A stretch of DNA of 5,181 nucleotides, taken from contig JAUZOX010000223.1 of assembly GCA_030706265.1 (NCBI GenBank), positions 1 to 5,181 of the forward strand, in the 5' to 3' direction. The notes under the pieces are model-generated. The model saw nothing but the letters and a program-made list of their open reading frames with translations. It made no database searches and was not told where the DNA came from. Positions 1 through 5,181 of the stretch are shown piece by piece. Source of the stretch: Bacteroidota bacterium (GTDB lineage Bacteria; Bacteroidota; Bacteroidia; Bacteroidales; Cfx3-03). A program made the position numbers and the translations under genes. Position 1 is the stretch's first letter. Each line of letters starts with the position of its first letter.

Positions 1-504
1 AAAGCGGTCGAATTTGCCGAAGACGACATGAACCAGGCATGGAAAGACATGATGAAATATGCTGTCAATGAAAAAGATGTCGTGGTAGGCATAGCCGCAT
101 CAGGATCAACGCCCTATGTTATAGGAGGATTGCGTGAAGCTAAAAAAAATGGAATTGTTACGGGATGCATTGTATGCAATTCAGGCAGTCCGGTTGCAGC
201 CGAATCGCTCTATCCTGTTGAAGCAGTGGTAGGGCCGGAATTTGTTTCGGGATCTACCCGCATGAAATCAGGCACCGCTCAAAAACTAATTCTCAACATG
301 CTGAGCACTTCCGTGATGATCAGACTTGGTCGCGTTCAGGGCAACAAAATGATTGACATGCAACTCACCAACAACAAGTTGTATGCTCGTGCCGTCAAAA
401 TCATCATGAGCGAAACCGGAAAAGACAAACAGGTGGCAACAGAATTGTTAAATAAATACGGGAGCGTTCGTAAAGCAATTGCTTCAACTATCAATAATCC
501 ATAG
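1..504 (+). CDS. murQ: N-acetylmuramic acid 6-phosphate etherase (MurQ), C-terminal part
   Basis: Cytoplasmic SIS-fold enzyme that splits the D-lactyl ether of MurNAc-6-phosphate to give GlcNAc-6-phosphate and D-lactate in peptidoglycan recycling. The frame is open from base 1 and ends with TAG at 502-504, giving 167 residues; by comparison with E. coli MurQ (298 residues, recalled) roughly 107 N-terminal residues lie outside, including the catalytic Glu83 equivalent. What remains begins at AVEFAED, where Glu7 of the fragment aligns with E. coli Glu114, the second important glutamate. Then come GIAASGSTPYVIGG (about 30-43), the VVGPEFVSGSTRMKSGTAQKL block and NMLSTSVMIRLG, all hallmark MurQ segments, and a C-terminal small helical domain (about 125-160). 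Two positions differ from E. coli: Phe for Gly in EGAED, and Ser for Arg in SGRTPY. The ATG at 28 is internal, not the start. The symporter gene follows after 139 bp on the same strand. Confidence 0.95.
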   Translation, partial: KAVEFAEDDMNQAWKDMMKYAVNEKDVVVGIAASGSTPYVIGGLREAKKNGIVTGCIVCNSGSPVAAESLYPVEAVVGPEFVSGSTRMKSGTAQKLILNMLSTSVMIRLGRVQGNKMIDMQLTNNKLYARAVKIIMSETGKDKQVATELLNKYGSVRKAIASTINNP

Positions 505-643
505 GATGTTCAAAATTTGTTGATTTATTCTCAAATTCACAATTAACTTATAACTAATTTCACAGGCCCAAACTCTCAGCAACCCGGAAATGCCCAATAC
601 CTTATTCCGGTTGCTCATCATATTAAAACGCTTAAACTATAAA
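505..643 (+). other. murQ-symporter intergenic leader with two small hairpins
   Basis: This gap holds no gene. Just after the murQ stop an AT-rich 6-bp inverted repeat, AATTTG at 514-519 and CAAATT at 532-537, could form a weak hairpin, but no T-run follows it. A second 6-bp inverted repeat, CCGGAA at 584-589 and TTCCGG at 605-610, has a 15-base loop and would lie in the 5' leader of the symporter mRNA, about 34 bases before its start. I see no convincing promoter: TTTG at 516-519 and TAACTTAT at 544-551 are a poor match to the Bacteroidota pattern and are 24 bases apart, wider than usual. Read-through from murQ is therefore possible, and the two genes may form one operon. Confidence 0.35.
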
Positions 644-2137
644 ATGTCTCCATTATTACTTTTATCAATTCTAATAGGTTATTTTGCTTTCCTGATATTT
701 ATATCCTATTTGACCTCCAAAGGTTCTTCGGATAATTCAACCTTTTTTATTGCCAACCGGAATTCCAGATGGTATTTGGTGGCATTTGGCATGATTGGGA
801 CCGCACTGTCGGGAGTAACGTTCATCTCCGTTCCGGGTGCTGTCGAAAAAAGCAGTTTCAGCTACTTCCAGTTTATCCTGGGTAATGCGGTAGGTTTCAT
901 TTTGATCGCCAAGGTCCTCTTGCCTTTATTTTACAGGATCCATTTGATTTCTATTTATACTTACCTGGAAAAGAGGTTTGGATTTTGGAGCTATAAGACG
1001 GGGGCCAGCATTTTTCTCATTTCGCGTGTGATCGGTTCCTCGTTCCGGCTTTACCTTGTTGCCATCGTATTACAAAAATTCATTTTTGATTCCTGGAATG
1101 TACCATTTTGGGTTACCATTGCCATTTGTTTGATATTGATTTGGCTCTATACTTTTAAAGGGGGGTTGAAAACCATCATTATCACCGATACGCTGCAAAC
1201 CGTTTTTATCCTCTCCTCTGTAGTTCTCTCCATCTGGTTTCTGTCAAAGAGTCTTCATCTGGATTTAGCACAGACCTTCGAATCTGTTAAACACAGTACC
1301 TATTCAAAGATGTTTTTCTGGGAGGACTTCATGGGCAGCAAATATCACTTTTTCAAGCAATTCTTTGGAGGTATATTTGTAACACTGGCAATGACGGGAC
1401 TCGATCAGGATCTGATGCAGAAAAACCTGAGTTGTAAAAATATTGGAGAAGCCCAGAAGAACATGCTCACATTTACGGGGGTATTCGTTTTGATCAACCT
1501 GTTGTTTTTGAGTGTAGGCGCCTTACTTTATCAATTCGCCGCTGCAAAAGGAATCGACGTCCACGCCTTGAAGACGCCTGATCACCTGTTCCCCGAAATC
1601 GCATTAAATCATCTGGCGACCTTCCCTGCTATCGTTTTTATGCTTGGGCTAACGGCTGCAACCTTTGCCACTACCGATTCCGCACTCACCGCATTGACGA
1701 CTTCATTCTGTGTAGATTTCCTGGGCTTTGATAAAACCAATAACCGGGACGACCGCAACCTGGTTCGCACCAGGCATATCGTGCATTTGGCCTTTTCAAC
1801 CATCATCCTGCTTGTCATCCTGGTTTTCAGGATTATCAACAACGACTCTGTAGTGAACTCAATATTCAGGGCTGCAGGATATACCTATGGACCTTTGCTT
1901 GGATTGTTTGCATTTGGAATGTTTACCAAACGAAACGTCAGGGATAAACTTGTGCCCTATATCTGTCTGTCATCACCCATCATTACCTTTATCCTTGATG
2001 AAAACTCAATGGCATGGATCGGATATTCGATGGGATTTGAACTGATTGTTTTGAATGGCTTGATTACTTTTCTTCTTTTAAGCATCACCAGCAAACCCGG
2101 AGTGGGATTAAACTATAACAGCCCGGTTAAAAACTGA
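644..2137 (+). CDS. Sodium:solute symporter (SSS family), candidate amino-sugar/MurNAc transporter
   Basis: Inner-membrane Na+-coupled importer of the SSS family (LeuT fold), 497 residues, with about 13 predicted helices; the first is residues 3-23 and the last about 460-485. Family marks are SGVTFISVP (56-64) in the second hydrophobic segment, SIYTYLEKRFG (103-113), the loop TGLDQDLMQKN, and ATTDSALTAL from about 342, where Thr343/Thr344 sit in the helix that supplies the Na2 sodium-site hydroxyls in this family. I chose ATG 644 because MSPLLLLSILIGYF is the usual N-terminus of Bacteroidota members and places helix 1 at the start. The frame opens earlier, at ATG 590, but those 18 extra residues are basic, unlike the family, and overlap a leader hairpin. 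The start lacks a Shine-Dalgarno sequence but follows an A-rich stretch, normal for this phylum. Position behind murQ suggests MurNAc or a related sugar as substrate; sequence alone cannot set this, since SSS proteins also carry sialic acid, glucose, amino acids and others. Confidence 0.9.
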   Translation: MSPLLLLSILIGYFAFLIFISYLTSKGSSDNSTFFIANRNSRWYLVAFGMIGTALSGVTFISVPGAVEKSSFSYFQFILGNAVGFILIAKVLLPLFYRIHLISIYTYLEKRFGFWSYKTGASIFLISRVIGSSFRLYLVAIVLQKFIFDSWNVPFWVTIAICLILIWLYTFKGGLKTIIITDTLQTVFILSSVVLSIWFLSKSLHLDLAQTFESVKHSTYSKMFFWEDFMGSKYHFFKQFFGGIFVTLAMTGLDQDLMQKNLSCKNIGEAQKNMLTFTGVFVLINLLFLSVGALLYQFAAAKGIDVHALKTPDHLFPEIALNHLATFPAIVFMLGLTAATFATTDSALTALTTSFCVDFLGFDKTNNRDDRNLVRTRHIVHLAFSTIILLVILVFRIINNDSVVNSIFRAAGYTYGPLLGLFAFGMFTKRNVRDKLVPYICLSSPIITFILDENSMAWIGYSMGFELIVLNGLITFLLLSITSKPGVGLNYNSPVKN

Positions 2138-2151
2138 AAATGATCTTCGCA

Positions 2152-2185
2152 TTTCCCATTTGTAAATCAGCTGATGAATGGGAAA
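2152..2185 (+). terminator. Hairpin after the symporter gene, possible terminator or mRNA 3' end
   Basis: TTTCCCATT (2152-2160) pairs perfectly with AATGGGAAA (2177-2185), a 9-bp stem starting 15 bases after the symporter stop. Two G-T wobbles and one T-A pair can lengthen it inward. The loop region contains a nested 10-bp palindrome, ATCAGCTGAT (2166-2175). No T-run follows, so it is not a textbook intrinsic terminator; it could instead stabilise the mRNA end or be a protein site. Its position, right after a stop codon and with 158 bp before the next gene, favours an end-of-transcript role. Confidence 0.45.
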
Positions 2186-2343
2186 AGATATCAGAATCAT
2201 AGTTCATTGATCTTAAAGTTAATAATATTCAGTATAGCTGCATTTTTCAAACCATGAGTACTGGTTTTGACCGGACCGTAAAAATAACCCGGGTACTTTA
2301 TCACATGTAAACTGATATAACAATACTGCAAAATACATTCTCA
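2186..2343 (+). other. Upstream region of the creatininase-family gene
   Basis: No gene and no good match to the Bacteroidota promoter were found. TTTG at 2266-2269 and TACTTTAT at 2294-2301 are the nearest candidates, but the spacing of 24 bases is wide and the second box is imperfect. Around them lies weak symmetry: AGTAC (2257-2261) can pair with GTACT (2293-2297), and a smaller hairpin CTGGT/ACCGG (2261-2274, one wobble) has TTTG as its loop. This could be an operator but is equally consistent with chance. Confidence 0.25.
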
Positions 2344-3117
2344 ATGGAAAAAGAAGTTAGTCCGCATTTGTTAAAACACACTACCTGGAAATCGACAAAG
2401 GAAGCCGGTTACCAGGTAGCGGTCTTACCCTGGGGAGCCACGGAAGCACACAATTTTCATCTTCCATATAGTACCGATGTCGTCATCGCCGATAAGTTAA
2501 GTGCCGAATCAGCCAGAATTGCAAATTCAAAAGGTGGAAAAATCATCGTTTTACCAACTGTCGCTTATGGCGTCAACACCGGGCAACCCGACGTCTATTT
2601 AGACATGAACTTAAACCCGAGTACTCAATTTGCCATATTGCATGATCTTATCACCGTTCTGAACCGGCAGGGGATCCATAAGCTGGTGATCCTCAACACG
2701 CATGGCGGAAATGACTTTAAGCAGATCATCCGGGAAATGAATTTGCTCTTTCCGGAAATGATTCTCATTCAATGCAATACCTTCAATATTAATGGTATAG
2801 AAGATTTTATCGAACTTTCGGGTGAACATGCCGGTGAACTGGAGACCTGCCTGATGCTCTATCTGGCGCCCGAATTGGTATTACAACTTTCGGAAGCAGG
2901 AGAAGGTCGCGCTAAAAAATTTACTATTCCAGCCCTGAACGAAGGCTGGGCATGGACTGAACGTAAATGGACCGAGGTGACCACCGATACCGGAATAGGA
3001 AATCCGGAAAGGGCAACCAGCAAAAAAGGAGAACTTATCTTTAGGCATTCCGTCGAAAAGATCGCCTCTCTCTTGCTAGCACTTCAGAATACGTCAAGGG
3101 AAGACTTTTATAAATAA
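2344..3117 (+). CDS. Creatininase-family metal-dependent amidohydrolase, substrate unknown
   Basis: A cytoplasmic 257-residue protein with no signal peptide, about the usual length for the creatininase/MftE/ArfB-type family, whose members hydrolyse small or cyclic amides using two metal ions. The signature GATEAHNFHLPYSTD (31-45) supplies Glu34, His36 and Asp45, and NTHGGND (118-124) supplies His120; these match, even in number, the Glu34, His36, Asp45 and His120 of Pseudomonas creatininase as I recall it. Creatininase's metal ligand Glu122 is Gly122 here; the later EHAGELET segment (161-168), with His162, Glu165 and Glu167, probably gives the missing ligand, as in non-creatininase members. 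This argues against creatinine as substrate. GVNTGQ (76-81) and GWAWTERKWTEVT near the C-terminus mark a Bacteroidota subfamily I recognise by sequence but not by function. The start ATG 2344 fits the usual short lead before the first strand. It sits 206 bp behind the symporter on the same strand, so a shared role is possible but unproven. Confidence 0.88.
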   Translation: MEKEVSPHLLKHTTWKSTKEAGYQVAVLPWGATEAHNFHLPYSTDVVIADKLSAESARIANSKGGKIIVLPTVAYGVNTGQPDVYLDMNLNPSTQFAILHDLITVLNRQGIHKLVILNTHGGNDFKQIIREMNLLFPEMILIQCNTFNINGIEDFIELSGEHAGELETCLMLYLAPELVLQLSEAGEGRAKKFTIPALNEGWAWTERKWTEVTTDTGIGNPERATSKKGELIFRHSVEKIASLLLALQNTSREDFYK

Positions 3118-3391
3118 AACCTTACTCCTTTTCCTATAAAGTCACCCGCAGGAAACCTATTCCATTTTATTCTGATTTAAATGAAATGAAGTATTGATCT
3201 GCGGTTTCAGGATTTGTCGATTGGGATACATGTGTCTGTTGAGCATTTATCCTGTTTATATTTCTAACTTCACCTATATCTCAAAATATTTTCAAAAGTT
3301 TTAGAGCAGGTTTTATGAATGTTTCAAATGGTTTAGCTCAAATATGGACTTAGCGTATAAATGCGCAATTTTCTGCCAGAAAAACAAATCA

Positions 3392-3418
3392 TGTATAAAA
3401 ATCTATAAATTTGTATAA
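3392..3418. repeat. Three TSTATAA motifs at exact 10-bp spacing
   Basis: TGTATAA (3392-3398), TCTATAA (3402-3408) and TGTATAA (3412-3418) recur every 10 bases, close to one DNA turn, so they lie on the same helix face. They overlap the -7 box of the GH3 promoter. They may be a regulator site, a bend, or chance in an AT-rich tract. Confidence 0.35.
3406..3413 (+). promoter_or_regulatory. Bacteroidota-type -7 promoter box for the GH3 gene
   Basis: TAAATTTG is a perfect match to the TAnnTTTG -7 element of the Bacteroidota primary sigma factor. It would start transcription near 3418-3421, leaving a leader of about 25-28 bases before ATG 3446, a sensible distance. The matching TTTG -33 element is absent: the expected place, about 3381-3387, reads AACAAA. 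The promoter may therefore be weak alone or need an activator, which is common for glycan-use genes in this phylum. Confidence 0.5.
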
Positions 3419-3445
3419 GCCATTAATACTATTAACCAATAAATT

Positions 3446-5181
3446 ATGAATAAAAATCTTTACTTTATTAAACGATATACATCCGGACTCTTATTGGCTG
3501 GGTGTATGTTTTTGATGTTGTCACCTTTAAAGGCTCAGCAGACGGAATATCCATTCCAGAATCCCTCTCTCCCATTCGATCAAAGGGTGAATGACCTGGT
3601 TTCACGCCTATCGCTCAGAGAAAAAGTAAAACTAATGCAAAACAATGACGGAGGTGGCGTTGCCCGTCTGGGAATACCGGCCTATAACTGGTGGAATGAA
3701 AGCCTCCATGGTGTAGCACGTGATGGAATTGCCACCGTGTTTCCACAAGCCATCGGGATGGCTGCAACATGGAATCCGGCACTTATACAAAGTGAAGCAG
3801 ATGTAATTTCCACGGAAGCACGGGCAAAACATCAGGAACATGTCCGCAAAGGTGAATTTGGGATCTATCAGGGACTCACATTCTGGTCGCCCAACATCAA
3901 TATTTTCCGTGATCCGCGCTGGGGTCGTGGACAGGAAACCTACGGAGAGGATCCTTTCCTCACTTCACGCATCGGGATTTCCTTCGTGAAAGGATTACAG
4001 GGTAATGATCCAAAATATTTTAAAGTAATTGCCACTGCCAAACACTTTGCAGTCCATAGCGGGCCGGAACCGCTACGGCATAATTTTGATGCCGTTGCAC
4101 CCAAAAGGGATTTCTATGAGACCTATCTTCCGGCCTTCGAAGCGCTTGTAAAAGAAGGCAAGGTATATTCGCTCATGGGGGCATACAACAGTGTTTATGG
4201 TAAACCCTGCTGCGCAAGTGACCTGTTATTAAAAGATTTACTGCGTAATAAATGGGGATTTAATGGATATGTCGTTTCTGATTGCGGAGCGATTTCTGAT
4301 ATTTATAAAGGGCATAAATACGACACAAGTGCCAAGGAAGCTTCGGCTGCTGCAGTTCAGGCCGGTTGTGATCTTACCTGTGGCGGAGAATATGTTGCAC
4401 TCGAACAAGCAGTTGCCGACGGACTCATCAGTATCAAAGACATTGACGTTTCGCTTAAACGGCTCTTCCTCGCACGCTTCAAGCTGGGGATGTTTGACCC
4501 GGCCTCAATGGTGAAATATGCCAATATTCCCATTACTGAAAACGACACGCCTGAACATGACCGCATAGCATTGGATGTTGCCCATCAAAGCATGGTGTTA
4601 CTGAAAAATGACGGCATCCTTCCCTTAAGCAATAAATACAAAAAGATTGTAGTCATAGGTCCCAATTCTGATGACAAAGATGTGTTATTGGGCAATTATA
4701 ACGGCAACCCTTCTCATCCGGTCAACGTATTGGAAGGCATCACAAACAGAGCAGGAAATAATCATGAAATTATTTTCGAAAAGGGAATGACATCCTATAC
4801 CAGAAATTATACCGCCGACCCCAATGCGGATGCCAAAAAACAAGCCGCACTCGACGCTGCCGCAAAAGCGGATGCAGTTATCTTCGTCGGAGGTATCTCC
4901 CCCCGGCTTGAAGGTGAAGAAATGAAAGTCAATATGGACGGGTTTACGGGTGGTGACCGCACGAGTCTTGATCTTCCAAAAGACCAGGAAGAATTGATAA
5001 AAGCACTCAAGGCAACAGGCAAACCGGTTATATTGGTGTTAATGAGTGGCAGTGCCCTTTCGGTAAATTGGGAAAATGAAAATCTGTCTGCAATCCTGCA
5101 AGCTTGGTATCCCGGGCAAGAGGGTGGAAATGCTGTAGCGGATGTTTTATTCGGCAAATACAACCCCGCGGGACGTCTGCC
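3446..5181 (+). CDS. Exported GH3 glycoside hydrolase (beta-xylosidase/beta-glucosidase type), 3' end cut by window
   Basis: Retaining exo-hydrolase that removes sugar units, likely xylose or glucose, from the non-reducing ends of oligosaccharides, acting outside the cytoplasm. The frame runs from ATG 3446 to the window edge without a stop: 578 codons of probably 700 or more. An N-terminal export signal has a basic start (Lys3, Lys9, Arg10), a hydrophobic core (13-28) and a likely cut after LKA (30); LAGC (17-20) also fits a lipobox. The TIM-barrel domain shows NWWNESLHG (81-89), RDPRWGRGQETYGEDP (155-170), AKH (198-200) and VVSDCG, with the predicted nucleophile Asp279. The linker KNDGILPL (387-394) leads to the alpha/beta sandwich, with GPN at 405-407 and ISPRLEGEE (484-492), whose glutamates include possible acid/base candidates. 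Cys after the nucleophile and NWWNE are typical of the xylosidase-like branch; beta-glucosidase or arabinofuranosidase activity is not excluded. No PA14 insert is seen between 405 and 475, unlike longer relatives. The C-terminal fibronectin-like domain would lie beyond the window. Confidence 0.92.
   Translation, partial: MNKNLYFIKRYTSGLLLAGCMFLMLSPLKAQQTEYPFQNPSLPFDQRVNDLVSRLSLREKVKLMQNNDGGGVARLGIPAYNWWNESLHGVARDGIATVFPQAIGMAATWNPALIQSEADVISTEARAKHQEHVRKGEFGIYQGLTFWSPNINIFRDPRWGRGQETYGEDPFLTSRIGISFVKGLQGNDPKYFKVIATAKHFAVHSGPEPLRHNFDAVAPKRDFYETYLPAFEALVKEGKVYSLMGAYNSVYGKPCCASDLLLKDLLRNKWGFNGYVVSDCGAISDIYKGHKYDTSAKEASAAAVQAGCDLTCGGEYVALEQAVADGLISIKDIDVSLKRLFLARFKLGMFDPASMVKYANIPITENDTPEHDRIALDVAHQSMVLLKNDGILPLSNKYKKIVVIGPNSDDKDVLLGNYNGNPSHPVNVLEGITNRAGNNHEIIFEKGMTSYTRNYTADPNADAKKQAALDAAAKADAVIFVGGISPRLEGEEMKVNMDGFTGGDRTSLDLPKDQEELIKALKATGKPVILVLMSGSALSVNWENENLSAILQAWYPGQEGGNAVADVLFGKYNPAGRL

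Larger units (their letters stand above)
3118..3445 (+). other. 328-bp intergenic region before the GH3 gene
   Basis: AT-rich non-coding stretch separating the amidohydrolase from the GH3 gene. No terminator with a stable stem and T-run was found after the stop at 3117. Seen within it: a second, weaker promoter-like pair (TCTG 3235-3238, TATATTTC 3257-3264, spacing 18); a small hairpin GCGTA/TGCGC with a TAAA loop (3353-3366) followed by AATTTTC; an AAAATATTTT palindrome near 3285-3294; and, at the right end, the promoter and repeats listed separately. The length and the promoter suggest the GH3 gene is transcribed on its own. I see no tRNA, riboswitch or small gene here. Confidence 0.5.
3383..3462. 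repeat. Imperfect direct repeat of the GH3 start region (two 25-nt copies)
   Basis: Bases 3383-3407 and 3438-3462 match at 21 of 25 positions without gaps, at an offset of 55 bp. Both contain an ATG and share the exact 10-mer ATAAAAATCT (3395-3404 and 3450-3459). The downstream copy carries the real GH3 start codon at 3446. The upstream copy has ATG 3391, which opens only five codons (MYKNL) before TAA at 3406-3408. The AT-rich base composition makes partial matches easier, so this may be chance rather than a relic of duplication. Confidence 0.5.

Noticed and set aside
516..551. Promoter for the symporter at TTTG 516 with TAACTTAT 544
   Set aside because: The second box is a weak match and the 24-base spacing is too long for the usual Bacteroidota pattern.
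1609..1842. Minus-strand open frames inside the symporter (1609-1842) and the amidohydrolase (2611-2829)
   Set aside because: Both are antisense to well-supported genes, and their translations show no domain or family resemblance.
3235..3264. Second promoter for the GH3 gene (TCTG, 18 bases, TATATTTC)
   Set aside because: Both boxes are imperfect and it would leave a leader of about 175 bases; the TAAATTTG box at 3406 is a better match nearer the start. Kept only as a note.
3353..3373. GCGTA/TGCGC hairpin followed by AATTTTC as a terminator of the amidohydrolase gene
   Set aside because: The stem is only 5 bp with a wobble, the T-run is short, and it lies over 230 bases after the stop codon and close to the next promoter.
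4263..4514. Plus-strand 83-codon frame overlapping the GH3 gene
   Set aside because: It is an alternate frame across the nucleophile region of GH3, whose own frame stays open and conserved throughout, so no frameshift is implied.
4807..5163. 118-codon open frame on the minus strand inside the GH3 gene, and shorter ones at 3632-3841 and 4357-4566
   Set aside because: They lie wholly within a strongly conserved GH3 coding frame, have no recognisable product, and are low-complexity readings of the opposite strand.
3446..5181. GH3 gene as NagZ, the beta-N-acetylglucosaminidase of peptidoglycan recycling
   Set aside because: NagZ carries a KH(F/I)PGHG-type motif with a catalytic Asp/His pair. 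Here the corresponding segment is AKHFAVHSGPE, and the protein has the VVSDCG nucleophile region and a second sandwich domain of the xylosidase/glucosidase branch.
1..5181. Defence system, mobile element or CRISPR content
   Set aside because: All coding space is taken up by metabolic genes on one strand; there are no transposase, integrase, nuclease or repeat-spacer patterns and no terminal inverted repeats.

Overview
The window looks like a chromosomal segment of a Bacteroidota (Bacteroidetes) bacterium, probably a carbohydrate-degrading member of the Bacteroidales or a relative. The evidence is protein style (a MurQ ending of Bacteroidota type, an SSS symporter carrying TGLDQDLMQKN, and a creatininase-family protein with GVNTGQ and HGGNDF), A-rich start regions with no Shine-Dalgarno sequence, and a perfect TAnnTTTG box of the type used by the Bacteroidota housekeeping sigma factor. 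Four genes are visible, all on the + strand. The two internal genes are complete and the two outer ones are cut by the window edges. No frameshift, insertion sequence, tRNA, rRNA or CRISPR array was seen.

Layout. 1-504 is the C-terminal part of murQ, N-acetylmuramic acid 6-phosphate etherase. 644-2137 is a sodium:solute symporter of about 13 membrane helices; I move its start from the longest-frame ATG at 590 to the ATG at 644. A 9-bp perfect stem at 2152-2185 follows it and may end that unit. 2344-3117 is a creatininase-family metal-dependent amidohydrolase with conserved metal ligands but unknown substrate. A 328-bp gap (3118-3445) holds a likely promoter and an imperfect repeat of the next gene's start region. 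From 3446 to the end runs an exported glycoside hydrolase family 3 enzyme of the beta-xylosidase/beta-glucosidase type, open at the right edge.

How they may work together. MurQ turns MurNAc-6-phosphate into GlcNAc-6-phosphate and D-lactate in cell-wall sugar recycling. A Na+-coupled symporter directly downstream is a natural candidate for bringing in MurNAc or a related sugar, and the amidohydrolase may process an amide-bearing compound in the same route; both links rest on gene order only. The GH3 enzyme has its own upstream region and lacks the NagZ signature, so it more likely serves plant or dietary glycan breakdown than peptidoglycan recycling.

I did not find a clearly new system. The points most worth a second look are the orphan creatininase-like enzyme in a muramic-acid setting, the symporter's likely substrate, and the duplicated start region with 10-bp-phased TATAA motifs in front of the GH3 gene.
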